Part shown: in pieces, positions 12,907 to 26,084 of the stretch
Layout of the letters: every line of letters begins with the position of its first letter
How positions within the stretch are numbered: the first letter of the stretch is position 1
Position numbers and translations under genes: made by a program
Notes under the pieces: model-generated
What the model was told of the DNA's origin: nothing
Seen by the model: only the letters and a program-made list of their open reading frames with translations
Databases searched by the model: none
Assembly (NCBI GenBank): GCA_030562195.1
Contig: JAUJPP010000005.1
Coordinates: 36,505,106-36,569,105 of the forward strand
Origin: Nipponacmea schrenckii
Taxonomy: Eukaryota; Mollusca; Gastropoda; Lottiidae
Reading direction: 5' to 3'
Length of the DNA: 64,000 nt

Positions 12907-15607
12907 ATGGCTGCCGAAATGGAGAAGTTGGTTACATATGTTACAGAAGGAATTGAAAAGCAAGATCCTACAGTAATTGGGATTCTTGTAGCACTTCTTG
13001 TCGTCTTCTTTACATTGGGTAAGATCATAGGAGTACGTTTTTTATAAAATCATTCCCATATTTTGCTGGAAATCATAGAATCGAGGGGTAGCCTACCTAT
13101 CTCCCTCCTCCCTGACCCTAGTCCACTTATGACTTATGTGTAGCGTAATTCTTTTTGGTATTTTCAGTTGTGTTAGCTGTATTGAAAGGTTCTTCTAATA
13201 AACGCAGTGGAATTCTGATCGTTGGTATTTGTGATGCTGGTAAAACTCTTCTATATAACAGAGTAAGTACGGAAATAAACAAACAATTTTTTTATTTTTT
13301 TTATTTACATATTGGATATTTTCATTACTTAAATCATGACTTGCTATCCAATGTGATCATAAGTAAAAATGGGAATGAATTAATCATTCATTCTATTTTT
13401 TGCTCTTGATAAAATAATTGCATAATTTTGAGGAAAATTTTGTCATGAAGCAACGTTAGCATTACTGGTATGTTGAGAGAACCTGTTTCAATGTTGAAAA
13501 GTTTTTTTATTCTTTTTCAGTTGGTTTATGGACGTTATGCAGATACTTTTACTTCAATGAAAGCTAATTCCAGCTCCTATACAGTTCCTAATAAAAATGT
13601 AAGTATCATAAAAACAGAACTATGATGATACCAGGCTGGCGTATTTCTCCTGTGAATTTCATACATGAACAAAACTGGCACAATTATTTTTCTCCAAAGC
13701 TAAATTCATTCACTATCAGTGGACTGGATTGCAAGAGATAGCTCAAGGGAATATTCAAAAACAGTTGCTGAATAAAGGTGGTCTCTTATAAGAGGAATTG
13801 CAAGACCATTTTGTTTTGACATTTTAGAAATGATAGGATCTTAGTTTTACTCATTCATGTGTAGCTGTTTTTTTTTCGGGTTTCACAAAAAGGAGGGACA
13901 TAAAACTCCATTCATTTCATTTCCGGTTTTACATGCTGTCTTCGATCAACCGAACTATAGTTTTCAATGTCAAAATTCTTTATCATAAATCAATTAAATA
14001 TTATTCTTTATTTGTATTTTAATTGCCGGTAACAAGCGTTAATCCATTCCCACCCGATAATGTTTTTATAACAACATCTGGTACACTCTGCTTTCGCTTT
14101 CTGATAAACTTTACAGTAGTTTTAATTTTTCCAAAATCAAAATTTTGAAGTTGTTTTTTACCTTGTAGAAAAGTTTAAGGATGTTAGACCTACCTGGCTA
14201 TGATAGAATTCGAGCACCAATACTAGATGAAAATAAATCTTTAGCAAGGTATGTCTAGAATAACTTAATATCATCATTGACTTAGGTATTTAGCTTAAAG
14301 TAATTTTCTAAATTCTTGACTATTAATTGCTTCATTTCGGTGATATAATGCTTAATCTCTTCATAAAATAGAAATAGGCCTACTGATCTGCAAAAACTGA
14401 ATTGAAGCAACATGCTATCAAACTTAATTTGAGTTTATTCCACATATGACTAGTGGTAATGCACAGTGATAAAACTGATTCTACAGTTGTTTATTGTCAA
14501 TCTTTAATTTCCAGCAAGATATTTTTGTTAAGGTTTTAGGTAGTGTAAGTAGTAATGGACATAATTAGTCTGACATGTTTCCTTTTTATCATTTTGACCC
14601 TAACAAAAACTGTTTGTCTTGAATTGGATCCTGGATGAACATAAATATCTTTGCTCCAGTAGACTTACATGAAGTTTGATTGTTTCAGAGGTATAATATT
14701 TGTAGTAGATAGTTCAACAATTTCTAAAGAAATCAAAGAAGTAGCTGAGTAAGTATCACAATATAATTTCAAAAACAGTTGCTCTCAAATGTCTGACTTT
14801 GTTAAAAGCTTATTACATCAGAGAGTACACAAAATGAAATAACTCATAATATGGAATGAGGATACTTTTTGTTCTCAGAAATTGATATTGTAATTACATT
14901 TTATTAATGTTTCCATGTTGTTTTTAAAGTTACATTTTTTTTAATTTCTAGATATTTATATACCATACTCAGTGACGATGTGATATCTCACAATTCTCCA
15001 CCCGTATTAATTGCATGTAATAAACAAGACTTGACCCTTGCTAAGGGGTCAAAGGTCATTAGATCACAGCTTGAAAAAGAAATGTAAGTAGGGCCTTGGA
15101 CAAAACAATTGATTATTAGTAATTGCTTAAAACACTTAGAGAGTGGTATCAGGTGTTCTGGAATGTTACTTGTGACCTCAAACTAAGAACAAATTGCAGT
15201 GGAGCTCAAATTCAATTATATTTTTGATTGGAATTTAAAACTAGTCCAATACCACCCAAGTACCTTTCATGTTCTATTATCTTTGTCTTGTAATAATAAA
15301 AGTGTTCTTACAAAAATTAAAAGATTCATACCAATTTTCCAATTATTTCATTTCCATATTAACAATTATTCATTTGTTTGATTTGTGTATTTACAGGAAT
15401 ACTCTAAGAGTTACAAGATCTGCTGCTTTACATGGTCTGGAATCTTCCGGAAATAACAACTCTTACCTTGGCAAACGAAATAAAGATTTTGAATTTTCTG
15501 ATTTAAAAACATTTAATATAGAATTTGTAGAGTGTAGTTGTGGGAAGGATAAAGAATCAAAATCTAGTCTTGAAGAAATTCATTTGTGGCTACAGACAGT
15601 AGGTTAA
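12907..15607 (+). CDS. SRPRB: Signal recognition particle receptor subunit beta
   Basis: The membrane-anchored small GTPase of the SRP receptor, which tethers the alpha subunit to the endoplasmic reticulum for co-translational targeting. Seven exons join in frame: 12907-13018, 13168-13262, 13521-13598, 14169-14248, 14689-14748, 14952-15083 and 15397-15607. All have GT-AG junctions and together give 255 residues, close to the roughly 270 of vertebrate SRPRB. Visible features are an N-terminal hydrophobic anchor (about residues 22-42), a P-loop GICDAGKT with the family's atypical Cys-Asp, the switch motif DLPGYDRIR, a FVVDSS strand and the NKQD guanine-specificity motif. The start has the context CATCATGGC. 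The protein appears intact. AATAAA at 16199-16204 is a likely polyadenylation signal. Confidence 0.95.
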
Positions 15608-17112
15608 GTATATTATATAGGTAATAGTAATATGTAGACTGTCAAAATACACTAATTGGGTCTTTAAAGAAAGTGAAACCATGCCTGTACACTGTAGTTA
15701 AATTTGATTCAACGAATCTTATGTTTTTAATTAAAAAGTTATGAAATCATTCTTTGGAAGACCATAATTTAATATATAATTTGAGATAGTTGAAAACACT
15801 CCGTTTTTTAAAAGTAACTTGAAATAATAATACAGTATTTTCTCCCCTCTCTTATTGTTATAAGTTGAAAGAAGATTCAAGGGGAATATGTTGTCTCATC
15901 AGTCCAATTCCCTGCCATTTTGAAAAACATAATATTGTATTGGCACAATCCCCTTATCAACAAGAGGGATTTCGTTCCAAGATAAACAGGCGACAAGTGA
16001 CTTTAAATCTGTATTTTAATGCTTGATATTTCACTTCATTGGCCTGAAGAATTCAAAAATTGAACTTGTCAAATTTAATTTTTCATAAATTGCAAGGTAG
16101 AAATATTTACTATGATTTTTTTTAGAATGAAGTTTGTTTTTCTTAGGGGAATGGTTATTTTTGTTTTGTAATGTTGTTTGTCATTGATCATGTGTGTAAA
16201 TAAATATCTTGTCATTTCATACATGATGTTATTTCAAATCATATAAATATAAATTTTATAATAGGGATTATTGCCCCTTGTATGTATCTGTAACTACCAC
16301 AGAACCATTTCGATGGATAAAATTGGCTACAAAGACTTTGAAGAATAATAACAGAAATCACAAACAGCTGGGATATGTAGAATATTCAAACAGAAAGTAT
16401 GAGTAGGGTTCAATTTATACCACCAAATTTCAGTTTGAGCTTTTCAAGTGAAATATTGATATACCTTCTAAATTTATATAAATTCAGTAGCAATTCAAAT
16501 TGTTAAGAAGACATCAGAGTGTCCCTGTTTATGATGTTCGTTTTGTAAGGTTATAGCAATAGTTGATGTTAATTTATAAATCCTCATTTCTTATAATGAA
16601 ATCGACCTGAATACATGTTTAAATATTTATATTATGTAACAGTTATTAAATTAGTGCCTAAATACTTAACATTTTAACATAACTCCTATGAACAGATATT
16701 AAAAATAGAAAGGCCCTAGAGATCAGCAATAGATAGATAACCCTTTTTTCTCTGAAAGTTCACAGAACTGATAAAGTGGCCTGTACTTTGTCTTAACTTG
16801 TGACATAGGACAGTGCTTAAATAGCAGAGTATCTCTTATAACACCCAAAACTGCCCTTTCCTCTGCCTTATGTTGCTGGTTTAAATTATTTTTCATAAAT
16901 GGGTGATAAAATTCGTAGGGTGCTGTCTCTATATTAAACCACATACAGCGCTATAGACAACATTTATCAAACTCAATGATTAAGTACTCCATAAAGGTGT
17001 GGAGTAAAATTCCCATCTGTTAATACAGAATTAAGTGGAATGCATGCCATAATCCACAATTGTGGTGTGTAAATGGAATCGTGATTTAATTATATAATTA
17101 GCTTAATTCGAA
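15608..17112 (+). other. SRPRB 3' UTR and intergenic DNA
   Basis: AT-rich sequence after the SRPRB stop, with AATAAA at 16199-16204 marking the probable end of the transcript. Nothing further is recognised up to the foldback element. Confidence 0.55.
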
Positions 17113-17319
17113 TTCAAAAAACTAAATATGTGTTTCTGAGGCACACTATCTTACAAAAAAATGTCGTCATTTAGTGAAAGCAATAGCCACAAAAATGAGG
17201 GTCGTTAAAAACTTTATTGAATTCCTTTAACGATCCTAATTTTTGTGGCTAGTGCTTTCACTAAATGATGTCATTTTTTTATAAGATAGTGTGCCTCAGA
17301 AATACATATTCAGTTTTGA
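17113..17319. mobile_element. Foldback MITE with ~95-bp arms
   Basis: Left arm at about 17113-17204 and right arm at about 17222-17319 are imperfect inverted copies. Both contain TCTGAGGCACACTATCTTA and CATTTAGTGAAAGCA, separated by a short AT-rich loop. Outer ends read TTCAAAAAACT and AGTTTTGAA. I could not identify a clean target duplication. It lies about 50 bp past the stop codon of the zinc-finger gene, so it may sit close to that gene's mRNA 3' end. Confidence 0.65.
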
Positions 17320-17369
17320 AACCACCCCCAAGGTTTCTATTAAAGTGCAAACCACCAAATATTTAAATG

Positions 17370-17375
17370 TTTATT
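17370..17375 (-). terminator. Poly(A) signal overlapping stop codon
   Basis: On the minus strand the TAA stop of the BTB/zinc-finger ORF (17371-17373) is part of the hexamer AATAAA. If this hexamer is used, the 3' UTR would be very short and would barely reach the foldback element downstream. Confidence 0.45.
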
Positions 17376-20300
17376 CAGACATGGGTTTAGATTTATTACA
17401 AACTTTTAAATGTCTCTTTAAATTATAATTAGTTAAATATGACTTGTCACAATGTTTACATATAAAGCTTTTAACTCCTTCATGAGCTAACATGTGTTTC
17501 TGTAGATACTCTTGATTGCAGAAGGTCTTGTCACAAATATCACAATGAGGCTCATTAATATGTATGCGAGCATGACGATTTAGATCAGCAGTATCGTAAA
17601 ATGATTTCCCACAAACATCACACATCATATCTTTATTGCCTATATGATGCTTTAAATGTTTCTGCAGGGTTGATTTATGATTAAATGATTTAGCACATAT
17701 ATCACATTTATATTCTTCTGCATTTTCCTCTCTGTTGTGAATTTTCACATGAACACTGACGCTTTTTTCTGTTGGGAAAGATTTGTGACAAATTTCACAA
17801 AAAAATGGTCTACATGTTGAATGGACGTTTAGAAAGTGTTCACGAACATGATTTGTTTTACTAAATCCTTTATTACATACATCACATTTATATGGTTTGA
17901 TTCCAATATGAGTTCGCTTATGACCTTTCAACACTGGAGCAGATCTAAATGATTTTGGGCAGACATCACATTGAAATGGTTTCTCTCCAGTATGAGTTCT
18001 CACATGTATGACTAAAGAACGATTGGAAGGAAATGATTTGCTACAAATATGACAAGTAATATGTACAGAATCACCATGATCAGATATATTATGTAGTTGT
18101 AATTCATCTAAACTTGGAAATATTTTGTGACAATTATTACATAAGAAATCTGATGTGTGTGCCTTCTTCATGTGAATTCTTAAACCTACCAGATTAAAAA
18201 ATTCTCGCTGACAAATTGGACACTTAGGATTAGAACAAGGGTTAAAGTTATGTTTATCTTTGACCGTTTCACTCTCCATTTTGACATCATCTTCAGAAAT
18301 CAATTCCACATTTGCATCATTAGCTTTGTCTTTGATTGTTTCAGTTCTTACTTGGATATCTTTAGACTTCAATTCTTTATCTACATCATTATCATAAAGA
18401 CGTTTCCTCCCTAAGTCACAGTCAGAATCTTTTTTAATGTGATTTTGTAAATCTCTATTTTGCACAAATGATTTATTACAAACATCACATTTATAAGGTT
18501 TCTCAATTCTATGAGTCTTCAAATGTTGTCTCAGTGAGGTTTTTGTCAAAAATGAATTGGCACATATATCACATATAAATTCTCTTTCTTTAGTATGTAC
18601 TGTGCGATGATCCTTTAAATGGTTTGATTTGGTAAAGGCTTTATCACATACATCACATTTATGGGGTCGTTTTCTAAAAGCAGGTAATATAGTTAGTTTT
18701 GTGGCTTTTGTCTCTGCTTGTAAATCTGACACAGTCATCTCAGGTATGATATTCATTTCAGAACTAGATTCTAGTTTAGTACAAGCTTCTGCTGTTTGAC
18801 TGAGGTCTGATTCTATCTGACCTTCAACCCTCAAAGCCACTACATTTGCTGTGTCCAAATAGCTATTATTGCTTCTACCCTCTCCTTCACTTAAAACATG
18901 GGAATTTTCGGTTCCTTCATCTTTGAAAATTGACATTGTTATTTCTTTGGGTTGTTTTTTAACAGGTAAACTAGATATCAATTTTTCAGGTTTTAAGGTG
19001 TGAAGTTTAGAATGATTTTCTAAAGCACTTTTTCGACTAAAAGATTTACTACAGATGTTACAAGTATGTAGTATTATAGTACAATGAGCATTCAGATGTC
19101 TCTTCAAGCTTTTTTTGACTGTAAAGGTCTTAGCACAGTGTGGACAAGAGAAAGCCTTGGAGGTAGAATGAACTATTTTGATGTGATCCAAGAGATATTG
19201 GCTTTTACTGTAAGACTTTTCACAATAATCACATTCATAAGGTTTCATAAGATGCTTTTCACTCTGGGAGCTATTTATGTTATCAGCTGACTGTTCTAGT
19301 GGTGGGTATGATGATTTTACTGAGGTGTCAACATCCGTTTCAACAGTATCAAGAACAATTATTTGTGCAATGTCAATACTGATGGGTTCATCTTCTGACA
19401 TGACCTGGTTGTTCATGTCAATTTTCTCGAAATTGTGCTGAAAATTATTAAGCATGAGGATAATATGATTTTCGTATTTGAAAATCTCTTGTGAACTAAA
19501 GGATTCCTTAGTCATATCTGATAGTGGTTCTGAACTGTTTGCTGGTTATTTTTACCTCAGGAGCTGTCAATAAGACATGACCTTAGTTAATTGTTCACTA
19601 TAAAACCATTTACATTGAAGAGAAAATTTGACTGTCATCTGCTGGACGATTATGTTCATTGAGTCTGATTCCCCTTCAAGTGAAAAATAGTTCGGTCACT
19701 TTTTTAATTGAATGACAAAAGTTATTTGTAAAAACAAATATTCCATGTAATTTAACAAGTATCCCCAAGGCACCGTTTGGAGGAACAAGTACCTGTATTT
19801 GGGTACTAAGCTTTTTATAATTATAATAATACCTACAGCATTTGGTGAGAAATATTTCTGACAGTATTCTATCATAAAATCATCTGAGATCTCGACAGCA
19901 GTGTTATAAAATAGTTCACAGTTCTCCTCATTCACCAGGCTAGTTAACATCTTCTCACATCTAGGTAAGAAGAGCAAATAGTTTATCACACAATAGATGG
20001 TACAGTAATATGCTGAATACAATTCAAAACTAAGAAGCAAGTTAAATTTATTTTTATGTCAAATAAAGCAATTTCAAAATAGCAAAGCCAGGTTCTGATT
20101 GTCTACATAGAGCATAAGTAAAGATGTTTCCTCGATTTTTCAGTTTCGAGAAAGGATATAATATTTCAACAATATCTTCAATTCAATATTAAATAGCTTT
20201 AAATGTGATTTGAAGGCTTTATAAAGATATTTTAGCCTTTTAAACTTCAATTCAAGGCATTCAAATGGTTGTGAACTATGTAGTCTATGTTCATATGTTT

Positions 20301-22424
20301 TACTTCCATGCAAGAACCATAAATGGTTTCATATGAAAATAAACATGCAGGAAATTTTAATATATTCTCAAAAATACAACAGGATTCGTCAGTGTATTAA
20401 AATCTATTGAGATGTATTGATATATGTCTTCATAAGTAAATACCTTTACTGCCTTCTTTCGTCTCAATAAACCATTCTATGGGGTAAGCCTTGCATATTT
20501 TCACAATGGACCAAAATAAGTGGTTTGTACACTCTCTTTTAAAAATACTATTCAAACATATAAACTGACATTGTTAATAGAATGCAGAATACGTACTTGT
20601 GCTGTAAAGCTGGTATTTTGAACCTAAATGATTGATGTAATAGTTGAAATAAAGTTTGACAATCTGTATCTATAGGTATTATATTAGTGTACAACCATCT
20701 CACTAGACAATATGATGTTGTTTGACAGATATCTGTAATGGATTAAATTATATAAATACTTATATTGTTTGTATAGGATCAGTGGTTTTGATTCTGATCA
20801 ATTTGTCAATAAAGATTTATGAGATCCAAACTGTCCTGCTTGTTTCTGTGATTACCAATAACAGTATTTTATTATTTTTAAGACTTGTTCAATTAATCTT
20901 GGAGTTGCACAGCCATGAGAATGTAGTCACAAATAAGCGCTGGCATAGGTCACAAAGTAAAAATTCTGGATAAACATCTGGCCCATGTTAATGGTCAAGA
21001 TAATAAGATAAGCTAACTATGGAGGTCTCTATAATACTATCAGTAGTAGTATTTCTTTAGCTGAAATAGCTGAAATATCAGATTCAAGGTTCTACTGATA
21101 AATCAATCTATACAAGGCAAAAAAATGAAAAAAATGAAGTAAATTATAAAGAAAAAATGCATAAATATGATAAGTCACTGTAGAACATATAAATTCAAAA
21201 AGGCCAAATATATAAAATTTTTGAGGACTAAATCTATCCTGGACTAGGTTATTACTGAGATTTCTATTTCTTCTGTCTCTACTGCATTTACAGTAGTATG
21301 ATAATAGAGTGGAAACTCTGCACTAAAGCTGTAAGCCCTTCCAACATAACAAGCACAGTACAAAATGATAAAAAATTTAAGCCAAACCTGAGAGATCCAA
21401 CATGTTTACTTTCTCTAGTTCAACTAGATTCCAAATTTCACTCTGAGAAAATAAAATTAATTTATGACCATTGAATTCTTCTCCATTTTTTAAAAGAATT
21501 TTGATGTCACTGCAAAATATAACAAATTAAAATGAGAATAGTTAAGCTTTAATCTTAGCAGATAAGATTAACTTCTTACTAGACTTCCAAATTTATCAGC
21601 ATTCCGGTATATTAGTGCAACTAAATCAAGCGGTTTACTTTGAGAAGAATAAAGAATAGACAAAATTTGTGAGTTTCTAATGAAGCTCAATTAAAAAAAT
21701 CTATCAATCTATGACAAAGCAAACCAATGTAGGTATATCATACAGTAACTATTATACTGGTCCATTTGAGACTTGAACAATATTTAGAACAACAATAATA
21801 AAAGAACCCCACACCAATGGAGAGACCCCAAAACCCATCAAAAATGAAGATGGAAAATCTGTCCTATTACAACATAACATTAAATTTCCCATTAACAGAA
21901 TGCTTTTGGAAATCCCATCCATTATATTCTGATTAGTTAGCCTCCAAGCTCCAAAACAAGCAGAATAGATGCAGAAGTCGAGAAATTCAGAGACAATTCC
22001 CAGAGTTGTACTGTGATAATAGACAATACATTGCCAAGATTTAGCTACATTAGCTACACATAGTCAGTGGGCAACAAAAGATTTTATATATAAATTATAT
22101 ATTTTTATAAAAAAAACTAAATAATTTATCATGGTATATTACTCTTGACTTTCCCCCTCTTCTTCATTCCAAACGATGACAACACATCAAAATTATGTTG
22201 AAATGTTAGAAGTGTGTTATACCATTATCTACTCCCTTGTGTTCTCTTATATTTGTGCTTCTGTGTTCAAATCTTAAATATTCCATGCCCTATTGGTTAA
22301 CTTAAAAGTGTACAAACCTGAATGCAGCCAGATTGTTGTCATCAAACAGATTACTACAAGCTGTCATCAATTTGACTGTGTACAGATCATTCAGCATCTT
22401 CACTGACCACTGTTCAAGTTTTAT
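17371..22424 (-). CDS. BTB-BACK (ANKFY1-like) plus 16 C2H2 zinc fingers
   Basis: A probable DNA-binding or scaffold protein made of a BTB-BACK module followed by zinc fingers. Exons on the minus strand are 22424-22318, 21509-21388, 20732-20597, 19960-19833 and 19529-17371. All have GT-AG ends and matching phases. The joined frame from the ATG at 22397 gives about 874 residues. The BTB part has SDIKILL, GHKLILFS and MLDLSD, followed by RWLYTN. The BACK-like part has CEKMLTSLVN and NCELFYNTA, and the large exon opens with KESFSS. From memory these align in order with the N-terminus of Rabankyrin-5 (ANKFY1), including its KEDFSS segment. Instead of ankyrin repeats, the last exon encodes acidic linkers and about 16 C2H2 fingers (one degenerate) in blocks of 3, 3 and 10. 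The start is unresolved: the first listed exon may continue upstream to an ATG at 22502, or further exons may lie at 22.5-24 kb. Confidence 0.8.
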
Positions 22425-22502
22425 CTGATTGATACAGAAAAGAGACATGAGTGGACATTCATCACCATCAAAAGAACACCCATATTCATTCCAGATATGC
22501 AT

Positions 22503-24181
22503 GCATTTGCAGAAAAAAAAGTGTGTCTAAATGTAGGCCATGCATTTTTTTAAACAAAATATCTGTTCTTAAACAGATTTTACCATTTTAACCCAAGTTT
22601 TTTGTTACAGTTTTGGCTTTCTAAGGTTGCTATTATGTTGTCCATTACCCTAGATGTCAGAATAGATTTAGTGAAAATTGTAGACTAGAGCCACATCTAA
22701 TACAGCAGAAAGAACCTTTCTATGCACTTTCTATGCAGTCAAGCCAGATGGAGTTCAATGAGCACTAGTCAGTGATATGATCTCAAGATTTGAAGAACCT
22801 ATAAATTAGTGGCTTTAAAACAGGTTAGTGAGGACCTTTTACAGAAATCTAAATTATGCTAACCCTTCTGTCTACTCGGTTTCTAAGGCGAAGGCAATTA
22901 GTTAAGGGTCTGCCAGGTGTAGAAAGGATTTATGGTTACAATTTGAACATCCTGTGCCTGGAAATCAACCATATTTGCACTTTACGCATAATAGATCATA
23001 TTCACACTGAAAACCATTAAGAGATTAAGGTCAATACCTAGTTACTTTCATTTATAGCAAACTTAAGACAGAAAGGAGTAGGAAAATATGAAATCATATC
23101 CGCCATTTACTAGAAGCACCATTGGTCATATTTGATTTGTATAGTAATAGATAATTATGGATTAAGATGTACCACAGAACAACTTGACATCATGTATCTG
23201 TATGCAATTTTCTAAATAGCTCCATGCTTGAAATCAGAATACCTAACTTATAGTAGACAGGCAACAAGAATTTTTTTTTTGTCCAGAAAAAGGAACATGT
23301 AAGCCAATTTCATATCCGACAAGAAAATTTTCTGTTTATGAAATAATGAGCCTAAAGAAGAACAATATTTCAACGCATGCAATATCATAGGCAGAAGAAG
23401 CTGCCCTTTTAAATCTGCACTAATTACTTTATCTTAGAGACAACTTGTCGGCATATAAGTGGACAAACTCAGGTTTATATCTTTTTTATTGCCAGTAAAG
23501 TTGTCGGTTGTTTTGAATAAACTTGTACATTCAATAGAATGAAAAATCAACATAATAATGTGTAAATAAAACTTACAAAATAATTTATAGTCACGTGACC
23601 ATGGCCGTGTTCGTTTTATTGTCCCATGTCTCCAGGGTTATTTCTCCTTGGCGTTTATTTTATTACAGTTAAAACACTAGACTTTCAACAATAACCAAAA
23701 AGCTACGTTAAAATGTTTACGAAATCATTTTAAAGATTAATCCCTGTAGAATAGAGATGAAACTTGTTCAATATGAATGAGGCTATATTCATTATTTGGG
23801 CTTGATTAGAATAACACTTCTAAATAAGACGATGTTTATCCAGCATAACAATTACCGGTATTGAAAAAATTGTTTCAAAATGACTTAGATAAATGTGCTA
23901 TTTCTTTCAACTTGTGTATCATCCTTATACCCTTAGCAAGGTTTTTTTTTCCTAAAATCAACGGGAAACTGAGATTTAAGATAACTTTCAGAATTTCGTA
24001 CTATATTTAGCTATCCATTTCCTGATTATTGATCATATAAATGATTGACTATATGGTGAATGACTATGTTCAAAGACAATTTGTATTAAATGTCGGATCA
24101 GTGACCCCAGTTATTGATTGAATAATAGCATTGAAGTGTGACCCACTGAATTGAGACTTTAGTTTACTTTAAGAAACATCC
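22503..24181. other. Upstream region of the BTB/zinc-finger gene
   Basis: No coding exon could be supported. Minus-strand DNA near 23575-23660 is less AT-rich, contains CACGTG and is followed by a good donor (GTAAGT at about 23575), so it could be a non-coding first exon. That is a guess from composition and a single splice signal. Confidence 0.25.
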
Positions 24182-24276
24182 CAGTGTTTTAAAAAAGAAT
24201 AAGGCCTACTAGGTTTATATGGAGAATCAGTGTTTTAAAAAAGAATAAGGCCTACTAGGTTTATATGGAGAATCAG
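24182..24276. repeat. 46-bp tandem duplication
   Basis: Two identical adjacent copies of a 46-bp unit beginning CAGTGTTTTAAAAAAG, at 24182-24227 and 24228-24273. Perfect identity suggests a recent duplication or polymorphism, or an assembly duplication. Confidence 0.85.
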
Positions 24277-25170
24277 GTGGATAATCAACCTCTTTCACTT
24301 GACACAGCCAATTCTTACGTAGGCCTACAGGAAGTAATGGCGGGCTCATACAACTCGATCAAACCACAAAGCCAGCAGGTGGGTGAACGAAAAGAATTCT
24401 TCCGACAACTGTGACCATGAACAACCTTCAAATGTATTTAGAGAGAGAAAAAGAGTAAAAGCTCCCAGAATGTTGACGGAAAGGTGCCAAAGGGACTTAG
24501 TTTACATAGTTTATGTAATTTGCCATGAATATGGAAGACTTTTTCAAGAAATTAAATTGACAATTTAGAAGGAAATCTTGAAAAGAGGATTGTAGAGAGT
24601 GTGATTCCGTGCTTAAACACCATTCAAGATACAGTGAAGAGAAATGTCTATTTATAGAAGTGAATGTACATATTACAATGCTGTTTGAATTTTTTCTCTA
24701 CTTTAATTAGAAAGCACACAAAAGTCAGTGCCAATATCTAAAATCACATATTTTCAAATTATGTATATCTCGGAAAGTTAAACGTGGACAACTTAAATAA
24801 AGGCATAGCTAGATAAAAAAAAAACCTAGATTACCGGAACATCACAACATACACTAAAGTTCACTAAACATAAATCACTAATGACTTAAAGTAGCTCTTC
24901 CCAATATTTGTGTCCTGGATAATTATTATCAATGTCCATTGATTTTGCGTCTTTATCGTCGTCAAGCTAAAAATCTATATTGATTTATATTGTTAGTTGT
25001 TTTTTCAGATCTTAAAGTTTATTTTATGCACACATTTAATACGTGCTATGATACGCAGATTCACACAATGTGAAAGGGTGCGAACATTTTGGGTTATTCA
25101 TGATGCAGATGAAATTCCATCTGAGGATCAGATGAAGCATCATTCAAGTAGTCGGTCCTAAGGTCATCAA
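24277..25170. other. Intergenic, no gene recognised
   Basis: Contains a well-placed ATG at about 24338 followed by a short frame and a 61-codon frame at 24383-24568, neither with a recognisable domain. Otherwise AT-rich. Confidence 0.35.
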
Positions 25171-25173
25171 ATG

Positions 25174-25433
25174 GGTCTTATACTGGGCTTTGGGGTAGAT
25201 CAGTTAATAGTCGTGGTTTATGTAGCCTTGTAGAGTAGTCAATAGGTCTTATTCTGGCCCATGTTGTCGGTCAGTAGGTTGCCTTTGTCTAATTCTGGGT
25301 TTTGTAAAAGATTGGCCAGTAAGTCGTCCGAAATGTCTAATTCTAGGTTTTGTACAAGATCGGTCAGTAAGTCGTGCCACTGCTATTCTAGGTTTTGTAC
25401 AAGATCAGCCAGTAAATTGTCCAAGTGATATTT
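25174..25433. repeat. Degenerate ~49-bp minisatellite
   Basis: Five or so diverged units around the phrase TTCTAGGTTTTGTACAAGATC with CAGTAAGTCGT. The last three (from about 25287) are clear and the earlier ones decayed. No coding content. Confidence 0.65.
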
Positions 25434-26084
25434 ATAGCACAGTACTCATGTGTTAACCGATTTAAAGAAAATATATTTTAAGGATAGAAGGTCCCCTAAT
25501 TGATTTGACCAATCAAAACAATCTTTAATATCGTTAGCATTCATTAACATAATGATTAACAAGAAAATATAAGAATTTATTATTATTCCATTACAACAAC
25601 CTGTACACGTGTCAATAACACTCGTCCAATCTCAACATTGTTTAACTAACAATGTCCGAGCAGTATATATATATATATACTGAACATTTATGAGTTGGTA
25701 CCTTATCTGAAATATGAAGAACATCATAACTCATATGAACAGGGAGCCGAATCTTGTCTATCTGTGTTAATATCATCAATGATTTATTTAGATAAACCTA
25801 TAATAATGTAACATGCATACCTTTTTTAACTACCTTCGATTCTCCTACAGAAAACCAGTCTGTCAACCCTCCTACAACAGATAAATACAAAAATAGTTTG
25901 TTACATGATTATTTTTTTAAAGCACTTATTTGAGTAAAATTGTATGAGATTTGCAAATTGCTATTTCCGTAGTGCTAATTTGAAGACTCGACCTATCCAA
26001 GTATAATCACTGTTCTTCCCCTGTCAGTTGAACTACTCACATAGATTTACGAACAAACAATAATTGAGAAATTGAGAAATTTAC
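25434..26084. other. Intergenic next to GIMAP pseudogene
   Basis: AT-rich, with a short (TA)n palindrome at about 25664-25680. A possible small minus-strand exon near 25838-25875, flanked by AG and GT, could have belonged to the adjacent broken GIMAP copy, but its frame is not convincing. Confidence 0.3.

Noticed and set aside
22302..22502. 66-codon minus-strand frame as a separate small gene
   Set aside because: Its second half is the first BTB exon of the zinc-finger chimera. The remainder runs through a splice donor into intron.
24338..24568. Possible small gene starting MAGSYNSIKPQSQQ on the plus strand
   Set aside because: The frame stops after about 25 codons and the next frame has no recognised homologue. 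A 60-bp intron could join them, but nothing supports it.
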